The translations under genes were made by a program, and so were the position numbers. The notes beneath the pieces are model-generated. The model saw only the letters and a program-made list of their open reading frames with translations. It had not been told where the DNA came from and ran no database searches. Positions 1 to 8,604 of a stretch of 39,460 bases of DNA are shown here, in pieces. Origin of the DNA: Candidatus Accumulibacter contiguus (GTDB lineage: Bacteria; Pseudomonadota; Gammaproteobacteria; Burkholderiales; Rhodocyclaceae); contig NZ_SPMX01000080.1 of assembly GCF_012940005.1 (NCBI RefSeq), positions 54-39,513 of the forward strand. Reading direction: 5' to 3'. How positions within the stretch are numbered: position 1 is the stretch's first letter; the number at the start of each line of letters is the position of its first letter.

Positions 1-2
1 TG

Positions 3-302
3 GAAATTCGGATCGCCCACTTCCCGCCGTATTGCTCCAAGCACAATCCGATTGAGCACCGCGTCTTCCCCCATGTCACGCGCGCTTGCGAAGGCGTCGT
101 ATTTGAAAGCGTGCCTCTGGTCAAACAACTGATCGAGCGTACCCAGACTCGAACTGGACTTCAGGTCACCGTCGATATTATCGATCGCGTCTACGAAACC
201 GGACGGAAAGCGGCGCTTGATCTCAAGGCATCCCTGCGCATCGTCGCCGATGCACTACTGCCCCCATGGAATTACACCATCCTGCCAAATTCAACAGCAT
301 AA
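3..302 (+). CDS. ISAzo13-type transposase, C-terminal part (5' end outside window)
   Basis: The frame is open from the first bases of the window to a TAA at 300-302, giving about 99 residues with no start, so this is the 3' end of a gene that begins upstream of the window. The peptide contains the segments HFPPYCSKHNPIEHR and HVTRACEGVVF followed by IIDRVYETGRK, which I recognise as the C-terminal catalytic part of ISAzo13-family (DDE, rhodopirellula-type) transposases. The NPIEHR segment probably supplies the last acidic catalytic residue (E in IEH). About 20 bp after the stop the sequence changes into the iclR gene on the other strand, so the IS terminus must lie near 310-325. Family assignment is from remembered motifs; subfamily is unknown. 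Confidence 0.8.
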   Translation, partial: EIRIAHFPPYCSKHNPIEHRVFPHVTRACEGVVFESVPLVKQLIERTQTRTGLQVTVDIIDRVYETGRKAALDLKASLRIVADALLPPWNYTILPNSTA

Positions 303-312
303 AACCGGGAAG

Positions 313-1050
313 TTATTTCGTGGGCGTTCCGAAGTTCCCCATGATGCCCAGCGAGGTGATCGCGGCGACCATGTGTCCGCTGTGATCGAAGACTGGGGCG
401 CTGAAGCCATTGATCCCCGGTGTGACGCTGCCCGAAGCGCGCGAGATGCCGTGGCTGCGGATTTCGTCGAGTTGCCCGGTGAGCGCTTCGAATACCGCTG
501 CCGGCTGCGCATTGCTTGCCTCGGCAGTCGCCCGCACTTCGGCGTCGAGCATTTTCCTGAGATACGGCGAACGATAGAAAGCCGCGAAAGCCAGACCAGT
601 GGCCGACGAAGTCAGCGGCAGCACGACGCCGGTTCGCAGGGTGATCGTCACCGGGCCGCCGGCTTCGACCCAGCGCACACAGGTAGCGCCGTGATTGCCC
701 CACATGGCGAGCGCCACTGTTTCACCACTACGTTCGCAGAGGTCGTCGAGCACTGGCCCTGCCAGTCGCACGGGATCGAGCCGCGCCAGACTTGCGAGCC
801 CGAGTTCGAGCGCAAACTCTCCGAGATCGTAGCGGCCGGTATTCGCGTCCTGTTCGACCAGCCCCATGCGCATGAAGCTCACCAGGTAGCGGTGCGCCTT
901 GGCCGCCGGCATGCCGGCGTTACGGGCGACGTCGCGCAGCATCATCGACCGCCTGCCGGCCGCCAGCGCCCGCAGCAAGCGCGTGCCGACTTCGATCGAC
1001 TGGATACCTTGTCGTTGTTTGGTCGGTTCAGTGCTGATGGTCTCGGACAT
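313..1050 (-). CDS. IclR-family transcriptional regulator, C-terminus truncated by an IS
   Basis: A 245-residue DNA-binding regulator. An N-terminal winged helix (about residues 12-75; IEVGTRLLRAL, then LRDVARNAGMPAAKAHRYL) is followed by an IclR effector-binding domain (about 90-240; LALAMWGNHGATCVRW-like core, GISRASGSVTPGINGFSAPV). The start at 1050 gives MSETIS; a longer frame begins at 1155 but would run back into tpx. The effector domain normally continues about 20-25 residues past the final glycine-rich strand. Here it stops abruptly after NFGTPTK, and the last codons and the stop lie in what looks like the inverted-repeat end of the neighbouring ISAzo13 element. The gene follows tpx with a 16-bp gap on the same strand, so co-transcription is likely. 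Whether the shortened protein still binds an effector is unknown. Confidence 0.85.
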   Translation of the reverse strand: MSETISTEPTKQRQGIQSIEVGTRLLRALAAGRRSMMLRDVARNAGMPAAKAHRYLVSFMRMGLVEQDANTGRYDLGEFALELGLASLARLDPVRLAGPVLDDLCERSGETVALAMWGNHGATCVRWVEAGGPVTITLRTGVVLPLTSSATGLAFAAFYRSPYLRKMLDAEVRATAEASNAQPAAVFEALTGQLDEIRSHGISRASGSVTPGINGFSAPVFDHSGHMVAAITSLGIMGNFGTPTK

Positions 1051-1066
1051 TGGCCTGTTGCAGGGA

Positions 1067-1570
1067 TCAGGCCAGCGCCTGCAGCGCGGCGGCGTAGTCG
1101 GGTTCGTCCTTGATTTCGGCAACCAACTGGCTGTGCAGCACGTGGTCGTCGGCATCGAGAACTAGCACCGCACGCGCCGCCAGCCCCGCCAGCGGACCAT
1201 TGCTCAAGGCCACGCCGTAGGCTTCGAGAAAATCGCGACCGCGCATGCAGGACAAAGTCAATACCTGGTCCAGTCCTTCGGCACCGCAAAAGCGGCTCTG
1301 CGCGAAGGGCAGGTCGGCAGAAATGCAGAGTACCACCGTATTGCTCAACCTCCCTGCCATTTCGTTGAACTTGCGCACCGAGGTGGCGCAGGTCGGCGTG
1401 TCGATGCTGGGAAAAATGTTGAGAACCTTGCGCTGGCCGGCAAAACGGCTTAGCGAAACGTCGGCCAGATCCTTGCCGACCAGCGTAAAGGCCGGTGCTG
1501 TCTCGCCCTTTTGCGGGAAGCTGCCATGGACCTGAAACGGTTTGCCGCCTAGCGTTACTGTGCTTGTCAT
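1067..1570 (-). CDS. tpx: thiol peroxidase (atypical 2-Cys peroxiredoxin)
   Basis: A 167-residue peroxiredoxin that reduces hydroperoxides with thioredoxin as electron donor. The peroxidatic cysteine lies in [15 protein letters not shown] (Cys61) and the resolving cysteine in SRFCGAEGL (Cys95), the same positions as in Escherichia coli Tpx. Length and the start [12 protein letters not shown] fit the family. An AAGGAA ribosome-binding site sits about 6 bp upstream of the ATG. It is the first gene of a probable two-gene unit with the IclR regulator downstream. All catalytic features are present, so it should be active even though its partner gene is damaged. Confidence 0.96.
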   Translation of the reverse strand: MTSTVTLGGKPFQVHGSFPQKGETAPAFTLVGKDLADVSLSRFAGQRKVLNIFPSIDTPTCATSVRKFNEMAGRLSNTVVLCISADLPFAQSRFCGAEGLDQVLTLSCMRGRDFLEAYGVALSNGPLAGLAARAVLVLDADDHVLHSQLVAEIKDEPDYAAALQALA

Positions 1571-1686
1571 GTGGATTCCTTATCGGGAGTGAAGTGTAAA
1601 GGGGACTGCCGTCGACCATGCTGGCAGCGTTGCTTGGGCATTCGTTTGCGTCCGGAGTTCAGCTGCTGTCGGCTGTCCATGCCGGC

Positions 1687-3792
1687 TTACTTGACGCGCA
1701 TGCCGGGCTTTGCACCGGCATCGGGTGAGAGCAGAAAGATACCCGGTGTCTGACCGTCTGGGTCGGAGGCGGCCAGGAGCATGCCCTCAGACAGGCCGAA
1801 CTTCATCTTGCGCGGCGCCAGGTTGGCCACCATCATCGTCAGCCGGCCGACCAGCGTGGCCGGATCGTAGGTGGCCTGGATGCCGGCAAAGACCTGCCGG
1901 GTGCCGAGCGTGCCTACGTCGAGCAGCAGGCGAACGAGTTTGTCGGAGCCTTCCACTGGTGTGGCTTCGCTGATGCGTGCAATGCGCAGGTCGACGCTCA
2001 TGAAATCGTCGATACTGATGTGCGGCCCGGTGCTGGCACCGACGGCAGCCTGCGCGACGGCGACGGTGGCCGCCTTCTCCTGCCGCTCGGCGTGCTTCTG
2101 CGGGGCGGCTTGTGGGGGTGACGCCAGAGATTCACGGTTGGCCAGAAGCAGTGCATCGACCTGTCTCTTGTCGACGCGTGTCAGCAGGTGCCGATAAGCG
2201 TTGATCGCATGCCCGGCAGCGAGGACCGTGTTGCTGTCCTCCCAGACCAAGGGGGCGACATTGAGGAAGGCTTCTGCCTTGGCGCCGAGCGCCGGCAATA
2301 CCGGCTTCAATAGAATCGCGAACAGCCGGAAGAGGTTCAGGGCGTTGCTGCAAGCGACCTGCAAATCGCTTTCGCGACCCGCATGCCGGGCCAGTTCCCA
2401 GGGCTTGACGCTGTCGATGTACTGATTGGCAAGGTCGGTCAGGGCCATGATCTCACGGATCGCCTTGCCGAATTCGCGCGCTTCATAATGGTCGGCGATC
2501 GCCGTCCGACGTTCGCGGATGGCCTGGATCGCCGGCAGCGATTCGTCACAGGTGCACAGCTGGCCGGCGAAGTGTTTGACGATGAAGCCGGCCGAGCGGC
2601 TGGCGATGTTGACGAACTTGCCGACCAGGTCGGAATTGACACGGGCGATGAAATCGTCGAGGTTGAGGTCGATGTCTTCCATCGAACCCGAAAGTTTGGC
2701 TGCATAGTAGTAGCGCAGCCACTCCGGGTCGAGGCCTTGCACCAGATAGCTTTCGGCGGTGATGAAGGTGCCTCGCGACTTGGACATCTTGGCGCCATCG
2801 ACGGTCAGGAAACCATGTGCGAAGACCTTGCTTGGCGTACGGTAGCCGGCATTTTCGAGTTCCGCCGGCCAGAACAGCGCATGAAAGTAGAGGATGTCCT
2901 TGCCGATGAAGTGATATAGTTCGGCGGTCGAATCCGGCCGCCAGTACTCGTCGAAATCGAGGCCTTCCCTGGTGCAGAGATTCCGGAAAGAGCCCATGTA
3001 GCCGATCGGCGCGTCGAGCCAGACGTAGAAGTACTTGCCGGGAGCGTCGGGGATTTCGAAGCCGAAGTACGGTGAATCGCGCGAGATGTCCCAGTCGGTG
3101 AGCCTGTTCTCGCCTTCGCTTCCGAGCCATTCCTGCAGCTTGTTGGCCGCTTCGTTCTGCAGTCGACCCTCGCCCTGCGTCCAGCGCCGTAGAAAAGCCT
3201 GGCAGCGTGGATCCGACAGCCGGAAAAAGAAATGTTCCGATTGCCGCAGCTCCGGCCTGGCGCCGGAAACCGCTGAATAGGGGTTTTTCAGCTCGTTGGC
3301 GGTATACGCCGAGCCACAGCTCTCGCAGTTGTCACCGTACTGGTCGTGCGCACCGCATTTCGGGCATTCGCCCTTGATGAAACGATCTGGCAGAAACATC
3401 TGCTTGAGTGGGTCGTAATACTGCTCGATGGTGCGTGTCTCGATCAGGCCGGCCGCCTGCAGACGCGCGTAGATTTCGTTGGCGCAGGCACGGGTTTCCT
3501 CGGAATGTGTCGTATCGTAGTTGTCGAAACCGACGTGGAAGCCAGCAAAGTCGCGCGTATGCTCGCCATGTACGCGTTCGATCAGCGCCTCCGGAGTAAT
3601 TCCCTCTTTCTCGGCACGCAGCATGATCGGCGTGCCATGTGTATCGTCGGCGCAGACGTACCAGCATTCCTGTCCGCACATTTTCTGGAAACGTACCCAG
3701 ATGTCGGTCTGAATGTACTCGACCAGATGACCAAGGTGGATTGCGCCGTTCGCATACGGCAGGGCGGAGGTGACGAGAATCTTGCGGGTCAT
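1687..3792 (-). CDS. metG: methionyl-tRNA synthetase
   Basis: A 701-residue class I aminoacyl-tRNA synthetase that charges tRNA-Met. The HIGH-type motif is HLGH (residues 19-22) and the KMSKS loop begins at Lys335. A knuckle with four cysteines (Cys143, 146, 156, 159; CPKCG and CESCG) matches the zinc-binding insert of the long E. coli-type enzyme. The C-terminal 100 residues form an OB-fold tRNA-binding domain ([30 protein letters not shown]), which drives dimerisation in this family. The start at 3792 ([16 protein letters not shown]) matches family N-termini; the upstream in-frame ATG at 3870 would add 26 residues with no homology and overlap the neighbour. The gene lies 46 bp downstream of the PilZ-like gene. 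Confidence 0.97.
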   Translation of the reverse strand: MTRKILVTSALPYANGAIHLGHLVEYIQTDIWVRFQKMCGQECWYVCADDTHGTPIMLRAEKEGITPEALIERVHGEHTRDFAGFHVGFDNYDTTHSEETRACANEIYARLQAAGLIETRTIEQYYDPLKQMFLPDRFIKGECPKCGAHDQYGDNCESCGSAYTANELKNPYSAVSGARPELRQSEHFFFRLSDPRCQAFLRRWTQGEGRLQNEAANKLQEWLGSEGENRLTDWDISRDSPYFGFEIPDAPGKYFYVWLDAPIGYMGSFRNLCTREGLDFDEYWRPDSTAELYHFIGKDILYFHALFWPAELENAGYRTPSKVFAHGFLTVDGAKMSKSRGTFITAESYLVQGLDPEWLRYYYAAKLSGSMEDIDLNLDDFIARVNSDLVGKFVNIASRSAGFIVKHFAGQLCTCDESLPAIQAIRERRTAIADHYEAREFGKAIREIMALTDLANQYIDSVKPWELARHAGRESDLQVACSNALNLFRLFAILLKPVLPALGAKAEAFLNVAPLVWEDSNTVLAAGHAINAYRHLLTRVDKRQVDALLLANRESLASPPQAAPQKHAERQEKAATVAVAQAAVGASTGPHISIDDFMSVDLRIARISEATPVEGSDKLVRLLLDVGTLGTRQVFAGIQATYDPATLVGRLTMMVANLAPRKMKFGLSEGMLLAASDPDGQTPGIFLLSPDAGAKPGMRVK

Positions 3793-3838
3793 TGGCTTTG
3801 GCGCAACCGGGTCAAAGGCGCATTCTACCAAAGCGGAG

Positions 3839-5362
3839 TCAGGCAGGTGACTGATCGTTATACCGAGCAATCTCGTAGTCGCTGCCAGTTGACTCTACCT
3901 CCATCGGAGTCAGCAGATGGAGACGGCCATCCTGGCTGAAATCCAGGGTCTCGCGCACACTGAAGCTCCCCAGGGGCAGCACGATGCGTACGATGCCAGG
4001 CACTTCGCCATCGTGCAACCAGATGCCGGGAATGGCGACGGCTGCCGAGAAACCACTGCGGCGTGGTCGCAGCTCAATGCTCTGTGCCTGCCGCGCGAGC
4101 AGTTGCACACCCAGGTTGGCGCGTCCACCGGCCAGTCGGTTGAAGCGCCTGGCCATTCCCAGCAGCCAGTTATCGCCACCTTCCACTTGCATGCAGAGCA
4201 GCGAGCCCAGCGTGATCCGGTCGGTCGATGAATCGTCGAAGCAGGTGCGCAGCCCTCCGAGGCTGACGTTTTCGACGACCCAGCTTTGCGCCTCCGCTTG
4301 CAGACTCGCCGCTGCGCCAGAAAAGACCGTATAGCTGTGGTCGAAACCCGGCAACACGGCCATTCGCGTCGCTACCGTATGGCGCTGATGGCGTCGCTGT
4401 GGCGGTTGCAGTGCCCAGCAAACGCGCAAATGGCGCAATACCGGCAGCAAGGCTTTCTGCGTAAATTCACCACCGAGATTGAGGCTGGCCGGAACCTCGT
4501 CGCGTTCGACCACATGGATCAATTCTTCGAGTCCAGCGAGCGCCTGCCCCGGCGAGAAGAAGCGCAGGCCGGGTCTTGCCGCGCCGGGTTGACGAGCCAG
4601 CCGCGCCGGTGCCGAGCCCCTTGTCGCGTCGACCCAATATATGCTCCCTGCTCGGCAATCCGGCGAACACACAAAGGCGGGCAGGAAATGTGCGATCAGT
4701 CGATCAGCCAGTTCGATCTGTTGCGGTACCAAGCTATCCATCGAAGAGGTAGAGAACACCAGGGCGTGCAGATATTGCTGGGCGACACTGCTCGAGCTCA
4801 TGGGGCCGGGATACAGCGGTACCGGCTTCTGTGCGTGGCCAGCCGCTTCGGCCGCCAGAACGGTTCTCCCGAGGCCTTTCCAGAGATCTTTCTCAATCGG
4901 CTCGTAGCGATACGTTAGCCACTTGATGCATGTCCGAAGGGCGGCCTGCAAGCGCGCGTCGGCCAGAGGCAGCGAGATTTTGAAGGCATCCGTTCCTCTG
5001 TCCTTGGATTCGAGTCGAGCGCGTGTGGTGCACAGGTCGTAGAGCGCAGCGACCGCCGCCCAATAACCGTAACTCCGCTCCCATAGCCGTTGCTGTTCGC
5101 GCCTCGACAGGTATGACGAGTACAGGTAGTCGCGCGCCAGGCGCCGCAGATGTGGCTGCCCGGCATCATCGAGCTGGCGAAGCACGTCAAAGTAGTGGTC
5201 AAGGCGAAAGTTCCTGGCGTGCTTCAAGGAATCAAACCAGCTCGTCAGTTCATCCACGGCATTGGCTGCCTTATCGACGTGCAGCTCGGCGAGGATCCGC
5301 TTCAACTCCTTGGCGTCAGCGAGGGGATGGTCAGGACGTTGCGGGAACAGATGGATGCGCAT
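3839..5362 (-). CDS. PilZ-like domain protein of unknown function
   Basis: A 507-residue soluble protein without signal peptide or clear membrane segments. The first 250 residues are mostly helical and unrecognised. The second half has a PilZ-like signature: an arginine cluster RRHQR (about residues 323-327) followed by NVSLGG (365-370), which fits the R-x-x-x-R and (D/N)-x-S-x-x-G pattern that binds cyclic di-GMP. A second beta-rich segment follows ([21 protein letters not shown]), possibly a duplicated barrel. The start at 5362 ([12 protein letters not shown]) is preferred to an ATG 60 bp upstream because family-like sequence starts there. It is upstream of metG on the same strand, 46 bp apart. 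c-di-GMP binding is inferred from the motif only. Confidence 0.7.
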   Translation of the reverse strand: MRIHLFPQRPDHPLADAKELKRILAELHVDKAANAVDELTSWFDSLKHARNFRLDHYFDVLRQLDDAGQPHLRRLARDYLYSSYLSRREQQRLWERSYGYWAAVAALYDLCTTRARLESKDRGTDAFKISLPLADARLQAALRTCIKWLTYRYEPIEKDLWKGLGRTVLAAEAAGHAQKPVPLYPGPMSSSSVAQQYLHALVFSTSSMDSLVPQQIELADRLIAHFLPAFVCSPDCRAGSIYWVDATRGSAPARLARQPGAARPGLRFFSPGQALAGLEELIHVVERDEVPASLNLGGEFTQKALLPVLRHLRVCWALQPPQRRHQRHTVATRMAVLPGFDHSYTVFSGAAASLQAEAQSWVVENVSLGGLRTCFDDSSTDRITLGSLLCMQVEGGDNWLLGMARRFNRLAGGRANLGVQLLARQAQSIELRPRRSGFSAAVAIPGIWLHDGEVPGIVRIVLPLGSFSVRETLDFSQDGRLHLLTPMEVESTGSDYEIARYNDQSPA

Positions 5363-5520
5363 TGAGATCCAGACTTGGAACGGATTACCGGGTTGAGACG
5401 GGGAATTGTAAACCAGGAGCACAATCCCTGCCGATCAATAGTGGCTGCCCTGCGAAAGGCGACGCCGCAGTACCGATTACCGATTTACAATGCGCTCTGG
5501 CAGATCGACAGGCACACAGC

Positions 5521-6342
5521 ATGCAGCAGTATCTCGACCTGATGCGGCACGTCCTCGAACGGGGTACCCTCAAGGCAGACCGCACCGGTATCGGCACGCG
5601 CTCGGTATTCGGCTGGCAGATGCGTTTCGACCTTGGTGCCGGTTTTCCCTTGTTGACCACCAAGAAGTTGCACTTGCGATCGATCATCCACGAGTTATTG
5701 TGGTTCCTGCAGGGCGACACCAACGTGCGCTACCTGCAGGACAACGGCGTCCGCATCTGGGATGAATGGGCCGACCGGAACGGTGATCTCGGTCCCATCT
5801 ATGGCCAGCAGTGGCGTCACTGGCAGACTGCGCAGGGAAGCGAAATCGACCAGATCGCGCAACTCGTTGACGGCCTGAAGAACAACCCTGATTCGCGCCG
5901 CCACCTGGTCACCGCCTGGAATCCGGGTGACATCGAGCGCATGGCGCTGCCACCGTGTCACGCGCTCTTCCAGTTGTACGTCGCACCGGCTGCCGCATCC
6001 GATGCGGATCACCGGGCGAAGCTTTCCTGCCAGCTCTACCAGCGCAGCGCCGACATTTTTCTCGGCGTACCCTTCAACATCGCTTCCTACGCGCTGCTGA
6101 CCTTGATGCTGGCGCAGGTCTGCGGCTACCGGCCGGGCGATTTCGTGCATACACTTGGGGATGCACACCTGTACAGCAATCATTTCGAACAGGCGCGCCT
6201 GCAGCTGACGCGTACTCCGCGTGCCTTGCCGACGATGCGACTGCAAACAGCGGTAAGCGATCTGTTCAGCTTCCGCATCGAGGATTTCGTGCTCGAAGGC
6301 TACGATCCTCATCCGCACATCGCTGCTGCGGTTGCTGTCTAG
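5521..6342 (+). CDS. thyA: thymidylate synthase
   Basis: A 273-residue enzyme that converts dUMP to dTMP with methylene-tetrahydrofolate. The start [15 protein letters not shown] and the motif [12 protein letters not shown] are typical. The catalytic cysteine is in LPPCHALFQ (Cys146, the same number as in E. coli ThyA), followed by [23 protein letters not shown] and the dUMP-binding [12 protein letters not shown]. Between YVAP and KLSCQ there is an insert of about nine residues ([10 protein letters not shown]) compared with the short enterobacterial form; this loop varies in length in the family. folA follows after 12 bp, so the two form a folate/dTMP pair: ThyA makes dihydrofolate and FolA recycles it. 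Confidence 0.97.
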   Translation: MQQYLDLMRHVLERGTLKADRTGIGTRSVFGWQMRFDLGAGFPLLTTKKLHLRSIIHELLWFLQGDTNVRYLQDNGVRIWDEWADRNGDLGPIYGQQWRHWQTAQGSEIDQIAQLVDGLKNNPDSRRHLVTAWNPGDIERMALPPCHALFQLYVAPAAASDADHRAKLSCQLYQRSADIFLGVPFNIASYALLTLMLAQVCGYRPGDFVHTLGDAHLYSNHFEQARLQLTRTPRALPTMRLQTAVSDLFSFRIEDFVLEGYDPHPHIAAAVAV

Positions 6343-6354
6343 GCCTGCAGGCCG

Positions 6355-6903
6355 ATGCGTGTGCAGGCGCCGGCAGTAGCAGGACTGCTCCCCAGGATCT
6401 CGCTGATTGCTGTCGTTGCCAGCAACCGTGCGATTGGCAAGGACCAGCAATTACTCTGGCATTTGCCGGAAGACCTGCGGAATTTTCGCGAAACGACTCG
6501 CGGCAAGCCGGTGATCATGGGCAGAAAGACCTGGGAATCGTTGCCGACAGCCTTTCGCCCATTGCCCGGACGGCACAACATCGTCGTCAGCCGCAACCCC
6601 GGTTACTTGCCCAGCGGAGCAACGCCGGCCCGTTCGCTGGAAGAGGCGATTGCTCTGGCAGGCGAAGTCGCTGAGGTCTTCATCATTGGTGGTGAAGAAC
6701 TGTATCGTCAGACCCTGCCGCTGGCCAAACGTCTGTACCTGACCGAAGTCGCCGAGAATGCGCCGGGTGACCGATTTTTCCCCGAAGTTTCGCTTGCCGA
6801 GTGGCGGGAAGTCTCCCGTCGCACCGGAAACGTCCAAGCGCCGGCCGCTGCCACTCCCGGGAGTATCCCTGCTTTCGATTTCGTGATTTACGAGCATCGC
6901 TAA
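6355..6903 (+). CDS. folA: dihydrofolate reductase
   Basis: A 182-residue NADPH-dependent reductase that regenerates tetrahydrofolate. Family motifs are in order: ISLIAVVASNRAIGKDQQLLWHLPEDL at the N-terminus with the substrate-binding acid in LPED, then VIMGRKTWESLP, then the NADPH-binding FIIGGEELYRQTLP and the C-terminal FDFVIYEHR. The ATG at 6355 adds about 13 residues before the usual start of the fold; a nearby GTG would give a slightly shorter protein. It is 12 bp downstream of thyA and surely co-transcribed. The downstream DNA to 7126 holds no recognisable gene. Confidence 0.96.
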   Translation: MRVQAPAVAGLLPRISLIAVVASNRAIGKDQQLLWHLPEDLRNFRETTRGKPVIMGRKTWESLPTAFRPLPGRHNIVVSRNPGYLPSGATPARSLEEAIALAGEVAEVFIIGGEELYRQTLPLAKRLYLTEVAENAPGDRFFPEVSLAEWREVSRRTGNVQAPAAATPGSIPAFDFVIYEHR

Positions 6904-7071
6904 TCACCCGTCACGGCGAGGTTGCGGCCAGCGTCAGAATCGGCGCATCTTGCGGTTTCCCCGGATGGCCAGATGGCGATACATCATTCCCGCGACCAGC
7001 GTGATTGCCCCGCAAGCGGCCAAGGCCTTGTTGAAGCGCCTCCGGCGGATCTTCCCCCCTCGCTCTAATAA

Positions 7072-7129
7072 TTTCAAGCACTTAGCTCATTTGTAGGCAT
7101 GTAACGGTACTAATGTTTTCAAGCACTTA
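7072..7129. repeat. 13-bp direct repeat flanking a short AT-rich spacer
   Basis: TTTCAAGCACTTA occurs at 7072-7084 and again at 7117-7129, 45 bp apart. Both copies are preceded by TAAT. The second copy supplies the stop codon of the truncated MFS gene. The repeat sits exactly where recognisable homology of that gene ends, so it may mark a recombination or insertion scar. Confidence 0.7.
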
Positions 7130-7777
7130 AACAGCTACGGGGGAAGACCCGTCCGGGGTGGGCATCGACCGATTGGGCAGGACGGTAATCCGGATTGCTC
7201 CCAGCGCGATGAGCACGGCCAAGTAGGACAGGGCATGGAGCAGGAAACAGATGGCCTCGCCAACGGCGGCGACGACGAATCCGGCGAGTGCCGGACCGAC
7301 GAAGCGAGCGCTGTTCATCAGCAGCGAATTGAGTGCGATCGCATTCGGCAGGTCATCCGGATCGTCCACCAATTGAATCGCAATCGCCTGTCGAGCCGGA
7401 ACGTCCAGGGCATTGATGCAGCCCAAGAATAACGCAAGACCCATCAGCAGTCCGGGCGAAACCCATTCTTGCCAGGCCAGGGCAGCCAGTACGATGGCCT
7501 GCAGCATCGACAGCGCTTGTGTCCACATCAGCAGCCGCCGCCGGTCGAGGCGGTCGGTCCATACCCCTCCGATCGAGGCAAAAATCAGGATCGGGATTTG
7601 GCTGGCGAAGCCAATCGTTCCCAGCACGAAGGCCGAGTTGGAAAGGCGATAGGCCAACCAGATCATGGCGATCTGCTGCATCCAGGTGCCAGCCAGCGAG
7701 ACCAGTTGGCCAAAGAAATGATGCGCTCGGCAACGTCGGCGCAACCGACAATCCTGACATGGCTGCGATGTCCTCAC
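7127..7777 (-). pseudogene. MFS transporter, N-terminal half only
   Basis: The 216-residue frame encodes about six membrane helices typical of the first half of MFS_3-type (EntS-like) exporters: GQLVSLAGTWMQQIAMIWLA, then GFASQIPILIFASIGGVWTDRLDRRRLL with the loop motif DRLDRR between helices 2 and 3, then INALDVPARQAIAIQLV. Members of this family have about 400-540 residues and twelve helices. Here the frame ends soon after the sixth helix with a short unrelated tail (GSSPVAV) inside a direct repeat. The extreme N-terminus (RLRRRCRAHH where a LRHRNFRLFF-type segment is expected) also looks degenerate. A half transporter is unlikely to work, so I call it a pseudogene; the product of the intact ancestor cannot be named more precisely. 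Confidence 0.75.
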
Positions 7778-7866
7778 ATTCTAGAGACAAATGTTGGGAC
7801 AGCCGGGTTGTGTGTAAATGTTCCAGGCGGTACATTGCCCGTACTGCTGCCCGCTTGCCCACCTAG

Positions 7867-8028
7867 CAACAGACGACCCTACCTCTGGCGTTTCAGACTG
7901 CACCGGCAGCAGCCCCGCAGACGAACTATTGGTACTATTGCCTGGCTGCCAAGAGCTACTATCCGTACCTCAGGGAGTGTCCCAGCGGCTGGCAGGCGGT
8001 GCCATCGCAGCCTCCGGGCCAACCCTGA
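7867..8028 (+). pseudogene. remnant tail of a WYYC-motif envelope protein
   Basis: After an in-frame TAG at 7864-7866 a 53-codon frame without any ATG ends at TGA 8026-8028. Its last part reads QTNYWYYCLAAKSYYPYL followed by RECPSGWQAVPSQPPG. This WYYC...YYPYV..CP.GW pattern is the C-terminal tail of a group of small proteobacterial lipoprotein-like proteins. The N-terminal signal and body are missing, so this is the end of a decayed gene. It lies 21 bp upstream of a glycine-zipper lipoprotein, in line with the two having once been neighbours in one operon. The family recognition rests on memory of the motif. Confidence 0.55.
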
Positions 8029-8049
8029 CCCCGACCAGAAGGGATCGAC

Positions 8050-8604
8050 ATGAAATCATTATTGGCCACTGCGGTCGCCCTATCGGGTCTGACGCTGATC
8101 GGCGGTTGTGTCAGCTTACCGACCGGTCCAAGCGTCATGGCCCTTCCAGGCACGGGCAAGACCTTCGACGAGTTTCGCCTGGATGATGCCCAATGCAGGC
8201 AATATGCGCTCAGCCAGGTGGGTGGTGCCACAGCGGAACAGGCAGCCAGCGACGCCGGCGTACGCAGCGCCGTGTTGGGTACCCTGCTCGGTGCCATTGT
8301 CGGTGCGGCAATCGGTGGACGTGACGGGGCAGGCGTAGGCGCCGGTACCGGGCTCCTCATCGGCAGCCTGGCCGGCACGGATACCGCCCGGACCTCTGCC
8401 TACGGCAACCAGCGACGCTACGACCACGCCTACGTCCAGTGCATGTACGCCAGGGGTGAGAATGTTCCCGTCTCCGGCACATTCACGCAGCCTCGGTCAT
8501 CTGCACCGATGCTTCTCCAGCAGCCACCGGTTGACAACTACCCGCCGCCACCGCCACCGCCACCGGGCAATCCGCCTCCGCCGCCTCCAGAGTATGGGAG
8601 ATGA
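8050..8604 (+). CDS. glycine-zipper lipoprotein with proline-rich tail
   Basis: A 184-residue predicted lipoprotein. The signal peptide MKSLLATAVALSGLTLIGGC carries a lipobox with Cys20. The middle has an aspartate/cysteine segment (FRLDDAQCRQYAL) and then a glycine-zipper hairpin of two membrane-like segments (about residues 75-115: GTLLGAIVGAAIGG, GAGVGAGTGLLIGSLAG), as in YMGG-like glycine-zipper proteins of the outer membrane. The conserved RRYDHAYVQCMYARGE follows, then a low-complexity tail with runs of prolines. The stop overlaps the start of the next gene by four bases (ATGA at 8601-8604), so the two are translationally coupled. Precise function is unknown. Confidence 0.88.
   Translation: MKSLLATAVALSGLTLIGGCVSLPTGPSVMALPGTGKTFDEFRLDDAQCRQYALSQVGGATAEQAASDAGVRSAVLGTLLGAIVGAAIGGRDGAGVGAGTGLLIGSLAGTDTARTSAYGNQRRYDHAYVQCMYARGENVPVSGTFTQPRSSAPMLLQQPPVDNYPPPPPPPPGNPPPPPPEYGR

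Noticed and set aside
217-1113. Long plus-strand open frame of 298 codons opposite iclR
   Set aside because: It is antisense to a recognisable IclR regulator and has no family pattern; a high-GC shadow.
6934-7077. Minus-strand 47-codon frame ending in a basic, membrane-like peptide (NKALAACGAITLVAGMMYRH)
   Set aside because: It looks protein-like, but there is no good start or ribosome-binding site and an alternative frame is equally open; could be the tail of a decayed gene.
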